Origin: Siphlonurus alternatus
Taxonomy: Eukaryota > Arthropoda > Insecta > Ephemeroptera > Siphlonuridae
DNA length: 64,000 bases
Direction: 5' to 3'
NCBI GenBank assembly: GCA_949825025.1
Contig: OX463779.1
Coordinates: 21,930,816-21,994,815 of the forward strand
A program made the position numbers and the translations under genes. Below, piece by piece: positions 1 through 13,439 of this stretch (its first letter is position 1; every line of letters starts with the position of its first letter). Below the pieces are notes generated by a model. It made no database searches. It was not told the DNA's origin and was given only the letters and a program-made list of their open reading frames with translations.

Positions 1-112
1 TAGGTTAGCTTATATATGTTTGTAATAATATAATGGTCAATTTATCTCCAATACTCATTATATGATACGTGGGTTATCATCTCATCAAATAACCGCGAGT
101 GGTTTATGACTT

Positions 113-250
113 GTACAGTCGTCGCCTCGGAATTTTTCCCGTTGTGGCCTTGTTATCACCATGCCCCGTAAGAATAACACAGGGCATGATGATTATAGTT
201 CAGTGTTAACAAGGCTGAAAGTGAGAAATCTTCCAAGGCGACGAGTGTAC
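113..250. mobile_element. 138-bp palindromic MITE, copy 1 (possibly Tc1/mariner-type)
   Basis: The two ends are inverted repeats: GTACAGTCGTCGCCTCGGAA on the left and the complement of GTACACTCGTCGCCTTGGAA on the right. The centre contains CCATGCCCCGTAAGAATAAC and a CCTTGTTA/TAACAAGG pair. The same family, also 138 bp, occurs at 53723-53860. Both copies have TA next to CAST-type ends, which would fit a TA target duplication, but the flanks are too short to prove it. No coding capacity. Confidence 0.75.
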
Positions 251-2822
251 ATTATTTTGTCTCATTATTCATAAATATTAAAATGTAAAAAAAAAAAAAA
301 TGAAAATGTAGAATTTTTGTCACATTTTTTTAAATAAAAATCTACCACTGAAAATTTGTTTTTCTTATATGATTTTAATTATTTATTTATTTTTACATTA
401 AAGCCATCAAAACTTTGTTAATTTTACTTCACTGTTTTTAAATAGTTACAAAATTAAAAAAAAAATAGTGACAACAATAAATTTGTAATTTAATCATAAA
501 TTTCTAAATAATTCTTCGTTATTTCAGCTATATATTTTCACTACCTCTTTTATTTTAATTTATTATTAATTAATAATTAGTATATCACATCAGTGAGAAT
601 CAAGCATAAAAGTAATTAGTTATTAAAATAATTTATTTATTTAATGTATTTAAGTTAATTAATGTGTAATAATTAACAGTAACATAAAAATATTATTCAT
701 ATTGATGCCTCTTTCATTTCGTTTAATCATGTTAATGTAAAAATAATGTGTAAAAATATAATTTCACAAATTAAAAAAAACTGTAAAAAAAATGGGGTAA
801 AAGCATAGAATAGATAAATTTATTAATTTATTTATAATTTTCAGTTTTTGGTAAATTCAAGAAAAAATATAAAAAAGTTTCATTGTTTCCTTTTTTTATC
901 GAAAGCAATATTTTGGTTACTTCAATTTTCTATTGTGTCTTTTTAAGTAAAAGTGATAATAACTTATAAACTTCAATTGCAACAAACCATAAAATAATGT
1001 TAATGATAAAATATAAAATGAAATAATAGATTGACATTAAAAATATTACGAGAAAATATACATATAAAAAAAAAGTTTGTTAATTTTCACGTCAAACTCT
1101 CCTGGGAAATGAGAGCAACAAAATACACAATTCAATTAGTTGCTGCCTGCAGACACTTTGCCGCCGTTTCTCAGAACGAAATGTTGAAAACGTTCACTTA
1201 ATTAACTTTTTTTATTTTATATAAATATATCTTTCAAATTCATTACCTTTTCCCCTTCTCTTACAAACCATTTCTAACATTCCCAGACATATAATCATTA
1301 CAAGAAAATTACGTATCTACTATCCAATGGTTTATTATCCAGTTTAAAAATAGATTTCTTCTACTTGATGGTAACTAGGTTGTTTTTTTATCCAATTAAA
1401 CCTGATGTTCGAACACTTGAAATGTAAGTTATATCAAACACTAATTATAAGCATTGGTTTTCAAAATGGAAGCTACACTGATTGGATTCGATCATTCTTT
1501 TAAAGCTCATTTCTATCATTATAAAATAAATAATACACTTGCCACTCTAAAAAAAATCTCGTTGACAACAGGTAGCTTTATATATTATATTTTATATTTT
1601 GTAGATGTATAAATGTTCTGGTAAAAGAAGGAAAAATACTATTAATTATTTGAGTGTATTGTTTATTAATAACGTTAAAAGATTTTAAAAATTTAAACTT
1701 TTTTTATCGATTGCAAACTCTACAAATTTGTTTAGAATAAAATTGATATTTTATTAAAATAGAAAACTTTTTATACTAATACAGAACTAATTTCTATAAT
1801 TGTCTCATTTTGTAGTCTACAAGTATTGCTTAATTAATCTGATAATAATATATAACAAATTGTAGATCATTATAATGTTAATTTCTATGCTATATGAGAG
1901 CAGCCCAAATTAAAAAGTTAAAAGGTGAAGTATTTAATACGCCATTATTTAAGGGTAGTATACTTGAGGACTATTACTATAAAAGTTAACCAGTAGCTAA
2001 AAGAACAGAAAAGCAGTAAAAAGAATATTTTTGCTGCTGTAGCCAAAAAAAATGCACAATGTCGTCCAAATAAAGATACGTCTGACAATTTTCAGGATTG
2101 TCAGTTCAACATTACAGAATAATTTAATTCTAAAATGTGCATTAATTTTAAATAAGTGAGTTAAAGCCAATTATATGTAGAAAACTATTTATTTTTTATA
2201 TATTTTTTATTTTATTCATTTTATTTTAGTAGAGGTCACAGCACAATATTTTAAATGAGCAAGTACATACGTTATATAAAAACAGAAGTCAGTAAGCTTC
2301 ATTATGACATGTATATTACGATAGTTATTAATGAACAACGATGGAACATCAATGATTTCAATAATATTTTAATGAATTATTTATGAAACATATTCTTACA
2401 GGAATTTTAATTACAGCTAAAGTGAACAGACGATTTGACTGACTAACCCTTCTTTTTATTTACCTAGATACACGCAAATCCCCAAGCGCATGGCCTAATG
2501 TGAATAATCAACGCAACACATAACCTAAACAGCAGAGAGTTTAATTTAAGGTTGATAACTTTATCACCTCCATAATTACATTCACCAGTTTAAAAAATAT
2601 ACACATATATTATAATGTTTTAAATTAATCGTCTGGTGTTTTTACTATCGATAACTTTAACATATTCATTCATCAGCTAATAATTTGAGCAAAAAGTGTC
2701 CACCTTGCCTGATTATCTCATTGAGTTAGGCAACTTGTACTGTGTATTATATTATAGCATCCAAATGGAGGCTCAAAGCTAGAAATCTCGCGCCTGGTGG
2801 ATAAGTAACTAACTACCTACCG
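251..2822. other. AT-rich non-coding stretch
   Basis: I see no gene, exon-like stretch or repeat structure beyond homopolymer A/T tracts. The GC-richer patch at about 1140-1190 has no long open frame. Confidence 0.6.
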
Positions 2823-3215
2823 AGCAGCGTAGCGTAGTGGTTTGATCTCTGCCTATCGCTCGGGAGACCCAGGATCGCTTCCTGCCTTGGCTCAGGTGAC
2901 TTTTCGTCACTTCGAGCTGAGGTATGGCAGCGTGTTCTGGTAAGTTCCCGAGAGATGGCATGTATGTTCTTCCACTATACTGCCTGTATTCGGGAGGTGC
3001 CGAAGGTCGTTCCCTTTGGTATCGTCTGCCTCGATGATGGTTTTCTGTGGTTTCCCATCGTCACTCCCAGGCAAATGCCGGGGCAGTTCCTAACACAAGG
3101 CCACAGCCGCCTCCTTTCCTATCAATCCTTCCAACTGTTGTTAATACTGTTGTTAAGTTTGAATTCTTACACCAATAGCAGAATATGCTGTAGTAAGGCT
3201 AACATTGTAATAAAT
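2823..3215 (+). repeat. tRNA-derived SINE with conserved arthropod body
   Basis: The head is tRNA-like: an A-box match TAGCGTAGTGG begins at 2830, a CTCGGGAGACCC segment follows, and a degenerate B-box (GGATCGCTTCC) lies about 45 bases on. The body holds the block I recognise from many arthropod SINEs: TTTTCTGTGGTTTCCCATCG, CCAGGCAAATGCCGGGGC and AAGGCCACAGCCGCCTCC (about 3042-3116). The tail has TGTTGTTAATACTGTTGTTA-type short repeats. The 3' end is uncertain and I could not find a clear target duplication. The open frame that crosses it (2955-3221) is incidental. Confidence 0.85.
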
Positions 3216-3410
3216 AAGTAGTATTGGTACGTGACGGTTTTCACAATGACGTTTCTGGGCAGATTGCAAGAATCTTCAAATTTCTAACATAGTAACGGAA
3301 TGTCGTAGAGAAAAACGGATTGCAGATCTGGAATCAGCAATCTTTGCTTAGCTTAAATAATTTCTTGACCCTACCCCTTTAAGGATCCAGGGAGGCCAAC
3401 AGAACTTGCA

Positions 3411-3506
3411 GAAATTTCAACAATTTTTTAAAATAGTTCCGGGACTAAAAAAATATAAAAAAAGTCATAGTAACATAATTTGGTACCCTCTATTCATAAT
3501 ACAGTA
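3411..3506. repeat. Remnant arm of the 33.5-kb palindromic element family
   Basis: The stretch with TTTAAAATAGTTCC, GGGACTAAAAAAATAT and AGTAACATAATTTGGTACCC, ending CTCTATTCAT, matches an arm of the palindrome at 33530-33869 in the same order. The opposite arm is missing, so this looks like a solo or broken copy. Confidence 0.7.
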
Positions 3507-3602
3507 TAATTGATTGCTTGTTTCATCAAAGAATGTATTGACGTCATAGACGTTGCGGACGACGCCTCCAAATCTTGTATATTATCTTCCTGAAATCTTC
3601 AT

Positions 3603-3969
3603 TTAAGGGTAAGGTAACGCGCCCAATGTTAAAAATAATCCCACACATGAAAATTATCAAACATATCTTAAAATGTTCTCCTTTACATCCCTTATCAGTA
3701 TCTAAAATGTTAGGTATATACAAATTTGAGCTAGTTTTTTAAAAATTTTAAAATTGATTAATTTGACATGCATGGAAAAGTGGAACTCCCATGTTAACTT
3801 TAAAAGTTGATAGCTAAAAAAACTAGCTCGAATTTGTAAACTTGATATTTTAGCTACTGATAGACTGATAGGGGATTTAGAGGAGAACATTTTAACTATT
3901 TTAAGATATATTTCATAATGTTCATGTGTGGGAATATTTTTAACATTGGGCGCGTTACCTTACCCTTAA
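3603..3969. mobile_element. 367-bp TTAA-bounded palindromic MITE (element A)
   Basis: Both ends read TTAAGGGTAAGGTAACGCGC pointing inward, and the arms pair almost to the centre near 3780. TTAA at each boundary is the target choice of piggyBac-type transposases. The interior (GCCCAATGTTAAAAA, AATGTTCTCCTT, CTTATCAGTA, GAGCTAGTTTTT) is shared with the element at 11538-11910, so they are relatives. There is no coding capacity; the 62-codon frame inside is a by-product of the palindrome. Confidence 0.85.
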
Positions 3970-4853
3970 AGCATGCATGATGCGGTACTTAAAAAAAACA
4001 AAAACAAAAAAAAAATCACATGCAGGGGTATTTTTTTGACTTCCTCTTTCGATTGAGCCGGTAAAAAAATGACACCCCGCAAGCTAATTAAAGCACACAA
4101 ATATAAAATTTAAATTATCTAACAATTAATTAAACAAGAAAATACGTCTATATACTCATGCACAAGGTGGCTTAACATTGACAAAGGAGAATCCCCACTG
4201 AGTGTTGTGTGCTAAAAAGAATTTTCCCTCAGCACTGACTTTAATTATCTGTGCCGCAGTAGACAGGTAGAAAAGCAGGTGGGAGGAGAAGCCTTACAAG
4301 CATTAAAGCAAAGAAAATTCTTTTCGAAATTAGTTTATAATATAAAGATATTACATAATTTTTTTATATGTATTATAATATATTATATTCATATATACGT
4401 AGCTAATTATACAATCTTTTTATAAAACATTTAAATCCTTATTGTTAGTGATAAATATAAAAAATGAAGTAAATTAATTTTTATATTCTACTCACTATGA
4501 TGTTGAGTATTATACAAAAAAGTTTTCTACAAGAAAACAGGACTGTAATTATTTTGTTCTTAACAAATGAAGTATAATGTTTACTTAATAATATATTTTT
4601 AAAAGTGTAATAAAATATTAATATTCATATAAAATTTCTTATGAAGAATCTCATGTAAACCATATAAATTAAAAAAATTAGCAATATACAGTATATATTA
4701 TATATATTTTTTTATTTACAAATTGTGCTTTTAAAACTAGCATTGCAATTTTTTCATGTATTGAACTGCCAGCAACATTTTTTTTATTTATATCATATAC
4801 TGTAAGCAAGATTGATTTTTTTTTTACATTATTTTACTAAATTTTCTCAGTCT

Positions 4854-4888
<35 letters not shown>

Positions 4889-6525
4889 CGACTTAAATTC
4901 ATTAATATTTATTTTTACTTTCATACTAAATACTAAGACATTAATAATTGAAGATATTGTTTAGATATTATTTTATATTGAAAAATAGAATAGATATTTA
5001 CACTTTCTATAAAAAAACATTTGGTATTTGATTGTACAACATATAAAATCACTTGGAATGTTTTACATGATGATGTAAAAAATAAATGTAATGAGGTATG
5101 TACGCATGTGTATCAAACTGGAATGATCAAAATGTCAGTAACGCCAATGTTGCTCTATAGTTTTATTACCTGCAATGTTTGCTACACAGCCAACAGGACA
5201 TCATAAAAATGTATAATATTTATGGAATCTAAACCTGCGATGAACACATTTTATGATGTGACGTCCGTACACATGAACATAATAATGTCAAATGCTTTAA
5301 CTGATCATTAAAATAAAATTCAATAGCATTCTCTAACTGTTCTCAATCAATGGATAACTAGCATTAAAAAAAAAATACAAATATGGCAAAGATCGTAGAG
5401 AATTTTGAGTCTTTATATCGTCCTTTTCTCGCTTTTGAAGCGTATATAGTGATATTTGCAATGAAATATATTAAGCATCAATTATATTCTTTATTTGTAT
5501 TTCAACTTTTTCGTATTAAATATTATAAAGAGCTAATACACTTCAAATTCATAAAAATTTATATCGATCGATTGTTTCATTCTCTATGGATATTTATTTC
5601 ATAAATAAAAGTAAATGTTATGTTAAATAATTAAATATTGTATCAAACTCTCCCTTGGTAGAAAATACAGTTTACATTATAGTGTACAATTTTACTCTAT
5701 CTTGCTTACCAATTTTAAAACGAGGAGCTTTGTTTTATGCCTGCAATGAAATGCAGCATTGGTGGTCGAGGTTCGGAATTTGATTCTTATACCTCGTAAG
5801 AAGCGATCGATATAAAAATAAAATTCTGGAAGCTTTTTAGTGTAAAATTTATTGCAATAAAATTAAAGGTATAATCTAAAACTATTTAACGATTTATCTC
5901 AGTTACTGTTGGAGTCAAAGAATATTTCCCTGCAAACAAATCGAATGAAATAAATTTTAAAAAATCGACAATGTTCTAAAATTTAATCGCTTATGGTTTG
6001 AGCAAATTCAGTCTTGCAGTTTTCTTACAACAGCTCCATTTCCGGTTTTCGTTCATAAGGCCAATGTTAAACTTCTACCTCAGTTTTCACAAAACTAATA
6101 AGACAGATTCGCTTCAAAATTTGTATGCCACCTCTTGATGGTAAGTTCTAAGTCCCCTGCAAGTCTTGTTGCATTCAGGTGCTACGATTGCGAGATATCA
6201 ACCTACTGAGATTCATCCTTAATATAAATATACAAATATAATAAGTGTAAAAAAGAGGAGAGGGTTGGAATTCCAAAAATGTGTATTTTTTTTCCTTTGA
6301 CTTCTATTTAAATTCTATAAATGAAATGTGACCTTATATAAGTCATTTTTTCATAAAAAGTTTTTCCATTTCCTTTTCCCACTGAGAACAATTGGCATAT
6401 GGTAATGTCAGAGTGTTTCTATAAATAACTCTATCCCTAAAATGATTCAATTTCTAACTTAATATTAGAAATATTGAACATTTTCTTCATTGTATCATGT
6501 ATATAGAGAGGTATAAAGAGAGGAG

Positions 6526-6528
<3 letters not shown>
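3970..6528. other. AT-rich non-coding stretch with 33-T tract
   Basis: No gene recognised. A run of 33 T lies at 4856-4888. Open frames at 5021-5206 and 5383-5604 are low-complexity and AT-driven, without recognisable motifs. Confidence 0.6.

Positions 6529-6607
<79 letters not shown>
6529..6607. repeat. (AG)n microsatellite
   Basis: About 79 bases of near-perfect AG dinucleotide. All long frames overlapping it read only Arg-Glu or Ser-Leu repeats and are not genes. Confidence 0.98.
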
Positions 6608-6612
<5 letters not shown>

Positions 6613-9600
6613 AAGTGGCAGGAACCATGAAGACGCCACAGTGGAAGAAGTGAACGGCGCGATATTGTCGTGGCTTTTGTATACATGAGAATAAGGACTA
6701 AGGGGAAGGGGTGGGGGGATGAAGGGAAATGAAAGACTTTGCAACTACTCTACATCACCACAACGTTGTCTCCACAATAACCGTCTCTACTGCGACCACT
6801 ACTATTAGAAAACTAGAACAATAAGACTGTATTACCCACAAACACGCGCGCTGCTCTAGCTAGCGTGGTGTTCAAAGGCAATCTTGAAATTGTTATCAAC
6901 AAAATAATTGTGATGAAATGTGGTTCCGAGATCACACATTCCATTCAAGATATGAGAAAACTAAATATTAATTAATTTCAATGCTATAATGTTGAACTGT
7001 GTCAGAGTCTGTGTCGATCTAGAAGTTATACATTCTAGAATTTTGCTGCATTTTTTAATTGTGAATATAATCACAACAAAATGTTATTGGACAACTTTAA
7101 ATCATATTTTTACTACATATTTGGATAGAGGAACTTGATTTAATGTATTGACAAAAATATAAGATTTTTTTAAACCCTCTCTAAAAAACACATTAAAAAT
7201 CGAAAGAATGACTTTATGACATCATATATTCACGCAAATATTTAACACGCAAGCATAAGGAAAGATGTTGCATGACTATGACGTCACACCGTCTTTCCCC
7301 TATATATATATTTATGAAAAGAAACTAAATGTTATGTACTTTTGACATAAGAACTAACTATTCTTAACAGTTATATTTGCTTCTTTTATATATAAAGATT
7401 TATAATATATCATAACATATTTTCTACATAGATTTAATTTCATTATATAGCGTACAGAGTTCTAATAGTCATAAAGAGTGAAACACAGAATTGAAAGAGT
7501 GAATGGTTAAACTTGTACAAATTTATATACAAACTGTATAGAGTGTCATAAAATATATTCGCAAGCAAAGGTAAGAAATGTCATTATGTATCAGAAAATA
7601 TGACAGCAAAAGATATATTCATGAAACCAGCATATTACAAAACGTGTCACAAATAATACACACTTAGCTTTACAAATGTAACGAGTAAAGTTATTAATTC
7701 ATAATATTGATTTTGATTGTAAAAACAAGCTTATACTGTATATATTTCATATCACACTTAATTTATAAAATAGATATGTGAAATAAACTTGAAGGAGATA
7801 TTTTTAGGATCTCATTATTTCTGTATGCTTTTAGATAATAATGTGAGGTATACATATATACGATTTTTTAAAACAAAAATATATTTATTTCTGAAATTTA
7901 TTTATAATAGAGCCTATATCAGGCTATTATAAAATATAATAATGTACTCTAGTATATATATCGGTAAATTCCTAATATATATATGATAAAGAAATTGAAA
8001 AGATTTTATATTATAATATATTGTTAACGTTTGTAAAAGAAAGTCTTGAAATCTAGAAACGCCTAAACACAGCAACCTGCATTACATAAATGGTAAAATG
8101 GTTGCATACTTAAAGGGAAATACAGCAATATCTTTTAGCGTATTTAAAAATTCTGTAGTGTATTAACTGTATTAATATAAATTATTATGCTACTGATAAA
8201 AAAATTGTGGGGCATATAATTGATTTATTAGCTACTATACAGTCCTAATTAAAAAAAAATGTGCAATAAGAAATTATTTTGTAAAGTATCTGCTTGTATA
8301 AGCAGTTTTTAAAAAAAATCCCTCCAGTATATGCTCTCAAGAAATTTTGCTCACTCCAGCTTCATTTAGAGTACTTAGCAAGTTTCCTAACCTTAAGGCG
8401 AAATGATTTTGCAGGGGTGAATAAATTAAAGAATATATACGCTTGCATAAATTACATGGTATAGCGAGTTTATGTTTATATTCAATATAGGCGATTTTAA
8501 AGTAACTTAAAATATTATATTGTATTTTATATGTTTTGTTGTGCAAACTAATATGAATAATAATATGCAAATAGGAAAAAATGATAATACAATAAAACAA
8601 CTCTTATTCATAATTCATACATATATATTTATTTATTTGACCATAATTATTATATACATGGCCAGCATGGCCTCCACATACAGCAAGATGACTGAATATT
8701 TGCACATGCATCTGATGTTAATCATATTAATGTTAAATATGAAATTGAATACGTTATGTCTATTTATATAGTAATGGAACGTCATTAATTTATTTGCGTT
8801 ACAGAATTATCGTATATATAACTATAATATATAGTAACATATTACCATGTTAAATATAATGGCAATGCGCATGCAGTGTTTCATTTGAATTATACTGTAG
8901 TTGAGCTCAAGGTTTGATATAAAACCAACCTTGGTCGAGAGGAGTATAATATATAGAACAGATTTTCGTTCGTCTTCTCTCCTTGTGGAAAGACATGGTT
9001 AAAAAATTCATGAGGGCTGATGGAAACATCACCAACTTACTTCCTGCTTGCAAAGATTCCTATATTCAATTATTTCAACCCCTCGCTACTCCTATATAGT
9101 CCTTACTTCACATCCAATCAGATAAATTATTTATTTATTTTATGTCGTTCAAAATGATCACAGTAAATGATTATCAGAGACAGAGAAAGAGAGAGACTAA
9201 TTATTATAATGAATGCATTTTATGCTGCAGTGTTATTAATAAAATATTTAAAAATAACTATTTAGAAATAACTATGAGGATTTTTTAAATTGTTTGTGTC
9301 TTTTTTTTTTTTTTTTGTCTACCTATTAAAATAATTTAAAAAAATTTCATATAATCGATATATTACATTAATAAACTTTATTAATTAAAAACTAATAATT
9401 AAAAAAAAGTATCAATAAGTGGAAAATTTTATTAACAATGGAAAAAAGTTAAAAAAACTTTTAATGATCATATTAATATGTATTACTAAAATATTATTAA
9501 AAATGCGAGAGAAGGTATTATAATTATTTAAAAATACGCTGTACGATCTGCCATGATCGAAGACCTTATTCACACCGTTCACATTCGTATTACATTTATA

Positions 9601-10195
9601 CCTGGAGATGCAAACCTTTACTTAACATGCACTGGAGAATTATTGTTGTTGTTAATTTTTAATTTTGTTTTGAAATAATAATTATTATAAAGTTTATTCA
9701 TTTTTATTTAATTATTATGTGGTGTTATGCTGTTGTTAAAATTATTATCAATAAATTTATTATATATAATTTAAGTCTTGAAATCAACAATCGTGCATAT
9801 TATATGTTATAAAAAAAGATTAAATTTAATATATCAAGATTATGTTAATTTGTTGTTATAAAATATAAATATTATAAATTAATAATGAACTGTGATCCCA
9901 ACCCAGTCATTTCAGATTCACAAGAAAAAGTTATTTCTCTAAAATACGCGTATTATAAAATCTTTTAAGCTATAGTAATTTAATTTAAAAAAAGCAGTTT
10001 GTAAAAATATTTTTTAAATATTCCTGCATGCCTATACACTGCATATTATAATTGCCATGAGACAATTAAAGCTGACTGCCTAATTTCACTCACTTTTAGG
10101 TGTAATTTTTATTTTTCAATTACAGTACTTCATTCTTCACCATGGTATATTACTTCACGTACCAATTAAACTAATAAGGATAATTACCTTTTTCT
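6608..10195. other. AT-rich non-coding stretch
   Basis: No gene recognised. The frames at 8337-8600 and 8520-8771 are AT-driven and hydrophobic without family motifs. A slightly GC-richer segment at 6610-6870 follows the AG repeat. Confidence 0.55.
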
Positions 10196-10200
10196 GTGAT

Positions 10201-10407
10201 TTACTCCTCTGTAACATGGTGCGTGTTGGTGTACGGGGTGAGCACGTGGTCTCCCCGGCACCCCACGCTCTCAAGCACGCCCCCGTTTCTGCTACACAAT
10301 ATAATCTCAGGTAAGGTACCCTCAGTATCAGGGTACCATTTTACCGTCACCTCCTCCTCACCACAGGTACGTGTGAACACCAAGGTATAACTAACTCCAA
10401 ATGACAC
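10201..10407 (-). other. GC-richer island with open frames on both strands; unassigned
   Basis: Against AT-rich surroundings this block has mixed composition. The minus strand is open for 68 codons from an ATG (CGEEEVTVKWYPDTEG in the middle), ending in HHVTEE and a stop. On the plus strand a 32-codon frame from the ATG at 10216 (MVRVGVRGEHVV...) runs into a donor-like CAG|gtaag at about 10308, so a small first exon is also possible. An interrupted palindrome, GGTACCCTCAGTATCAGGGTACC, is split around 10316-10338. I recognise no family. It could be a regulatory island, an exon, or chance. Confidence 0.2.
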
Positions 10408-10841
10408 CTAACTCATAACATTTACGTATATACATTAGTTGTCTCTTCTCCCTCGTCGTTCTTTTGTTGTTTATATTAGAATGGAAGTTGTCTCATTGTC
10501 CCTGTTTATCATTCAGGCAGCAGCTTCAACAAGCCACCCAAAATGTATATAATACTGTTTGTGTATGTGCTAGGGAAGAGGGTATATTTATATGTACTGA
10601 AATAAACCACATAGAGGATTGGGGAGGAGTTTTATAAATATAATATATACATATGATATTCATTCATCATCCCGTATATATGGTTGAAAGTTTGCATCAC
10701 TTTCAGTTTTATAAAATAATGGTTTGTTATTAAAAATATTCGTTATTTTTTAAAAAAAAATATGAAATTATTATATTATATAATTAGAAAAAAATAAAAT
10801 TAATTACGAACAAGAACTTGAGCGTCGATGAGGTGATATAT

Positions 10842-10964
10842 TAGGCCTGTTCGTAAACCTTGCTCGGTGTACCCTTTCTACACCCAATCGACCTTACATC
10901 CTATGTACATAAGGTCGATTGGGTGCAGAAAGTGTACACCGAGCAGGGTTTACGAACAGGCCTA
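10842..10964. mobile_element. 123-bp near-perfect palindrome (small MITE)
   Basis: Arms of about 55 bases (TAGGCCTGTTCGTAAACC inward from each end, then the TCGGTGTAC and CCAATCGACCTTA segments) surround a spacer of about a dozen bases. TA lies at each boundary, which fits a TA-duplicating transposon, but the flanks cannot separate TIR from duplication. No coding capacity. Confidence 0.8.
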
Positions 10965-11537
10965 TTTATATATTTTTTCCTGCAGTATATGAATTTCAAT
11001 TAGAAAATCATGTAACGCAACTTAATTGTTTGTATTTTTTACCATTTTATTGATCGTAACTTTATTATTTTTAAATGCTGCATGATAACCTATTTATTGC
11101 TCAGTATCATTTTACACAATACGTGTAATATTTAATATAATTACCACACCCTATTGATAATTAATTTATTTATATAAATATTAGATTATATGATGTTATA
11201 ATTAAGTTTTACTAATTCAATTAATACCAATTTTAAAATTAATTAAAAATATTTTATTTATACTATAACGTTTAAAGTCAACTTGAATAAATACATCTAC
11301 AAAATAAATATTAAATGAAATATTGTAATTATGAGACAATCATGAAGTGATTAGGCATAAATTTTCATTCTCTAATTTATATATAATAATACTAAACAAA
11401 ATATTTTCTAATCCATTTTGAATAAATTTTTGTTTTATGGACGTCGAGAGCCAAATGATTGGCTGTTGAGGACTGAGAGGATAGAGACTATAGAGAGACA
11501 CTTACTTACAGGTGTATTGCTGAAGGGCAAGTAGTAA

Positions 11538-11910
11538 TTAAGGTAGAGATAATATGGATCAGCTGGCCCAATGCTAAAAAAATCCCATTCATAAAAATTA
11601 TGAAAAAAAATTATAATGTTCTCCTTAACATACCTTATCAGTAGGTAAAATATCAGGTATACAAAAACGAGCTAGTTTTTGAGTTATTAATTTTTAAAGT
11701 TGACTAATTTAACATGGAAGTTCCGTTTCTCCATGTTAAATTAGTCAACTTTAAAAATTAATAACTCGAAAACTAGCTCGTTTTTGTATACCTGATATTT
11801 TACCTACTGATAAGGTATGTAGAGGAGAACATTTTAATTTTTTTTCATAATTTTTATGAATGGGATTTTTTTAGCATTGGGCCAGCTGATTTGTATTATC
11901 TCTACCTTAA
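11538..11910. mobile_element. 373-bp TTAA-bounded palindromic MITE (element B)
   Basis: The ends read TTAAGGTAGAGATAAT inward on both sides, and the arms pair up to a short centre near 11722. The tip is shared with the element at 21374-21766 (TTAAGGTAGAGATAA, then CAGCTG about ten bases on). The interior is shared with the element at 3603-3969, so B links the two. No coding capacity. Confidence 0.87.
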
Positions 11911-13439
11911 GTCAACTCTATAGTCAATTGCTTGTTGTTCTTGTATAGCAGTACCGCGTTACATGTTTGTGTATTTTCTGCAGACTGATGCAAGCTTGTC
12001 TGAGGCGCTTTAATTGTGAGGATCCGAAGCCCACTTTTTAATATAATAAATATAATAATGTGTGTTGAGGTATTATAAATAAATAATTAAATTAGTGACA
12101 TTGAAAGGAATGCCACATATAAAGTAGTTATATTTTTATTTAATTATGAGAGAGGAAAATATTAATATTATTATAACAATATAACTAGAATATATACTGA
12201 ATCATAGTTTAATGGAATTTAGAAATCTCAGGTACGTACATCAATTGATTATATTCGATTTTGACGTCCTGGCATGAGGAATGCAAATTAAAAAATAAAA
12301 AAAAAAAAAAAAAAAAATGGAATGACAATCATGAAGAGTGACTGGAAAAAAAAATATTTAAAAAAATACTTAACGTCATATAAAATAGTATTTTATTTTC
12401 TGTATTATTTATAATTTAAATATATATCGTGTGGAAAATACGAGTAAAATAATGTGCAAAGCTGCAAAAAACAAAAATTACCTAGAAAAATTGTTATACT
12501 AGTTAGCTAGAAATAAATTAACATTTTATCGACATCAACATTAAATTTATTAAATAATATATTATTATAACGAAATAAATTATTTTCAGCAAAATAATTT
12601 TTTTTCGACGGCATGTATCAAATGCCATCTCTTGACATTATTAGTAACTATGAATTTTAATCGATGAACGACCGACCTAGCTCTCTCTTCTCTCTCAGTG
12701 AAATGCCTTTTTCGTTTATTTCAAGAGGAAGAAAAAAATATGAGACAGTCGAGACACAGACAGATACATTTAGATATGAATATTTAATTTATTTTTAAAT
12801 GGGTAAAAAAAAGTGTATTAATTTTCGTATCATTAATGCGAATCCCAATAAAACTCATACATAAAACAGTGTCCGTGATAGATGGGATAGGAGGGTTCAG
12901 AACTTTGATATATAGAATTCCCACCGATGGCGCAAGCGCTTTACAATTAAATCGGTCTGATTGAGCGCTTGCGTGCAAACATCGGGGGAAAATACATTTT
13001 ATTTCATAAAATAAAAATTTTCTCTAATTATTAAAATCTATATTTAAGGTTATGAACTTCTCTTAAAAATTCTTTCGATATTATAGTGGTAGAGGCGATT
13101 GCATATTTCATTTATAATATATATTCACTGAGCTGGTATATTTATTAACCATTGCTGCCTGGATTTGTGACCGCGGCTATAAATTGTAGGGGTCCCTTTG
13201 AAGCAATTCAAAATAGATGTTTTGCACGTAATTTAAATTCATTTTAAATGCACATATTTATATAATAAAAAACTTTATTTCATACTCAAATTCTATTTCA
13301 TATTAAAAAATAAACTAGCTATATTATACTCTGTTCCAGTATATTTCCAACGATGAGGGTAGAAATTAATATTTAAATGGCCAATGTGTATAAGCGCTAA
13401 TGAACCACTGTAATTTATATAATATAAATGAATTAAAAG
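11911..13439. other. AT-rich flank upstream of the exostosin gene
   Basis: No gene recognised. A hairpin at 12919-12989 pairs CCGATGGCGCAAGCGCT with AGCGCTTGCGTG...CATCGG. Short poly-A lies near 12297-12317. Confidence 0.55.

Noticed and set aside
2955..3221. 88-codon frame as a protein gene
   Set aside because: It runs through the body of a tRNA-derived SINE, whose conserved motifs explain the open frame.
5750..5815. tRNA-Gly-like start (GCATTGGTGGTCGAGGTTCG)
   Set aside because: A-box and B-box parts are compressed and no anticodon arm can be drawn.
6437..6744. Ser-Leu and Arg-Glu repeat proteins
   Set aside because: They are translations of the AG microsatellite.
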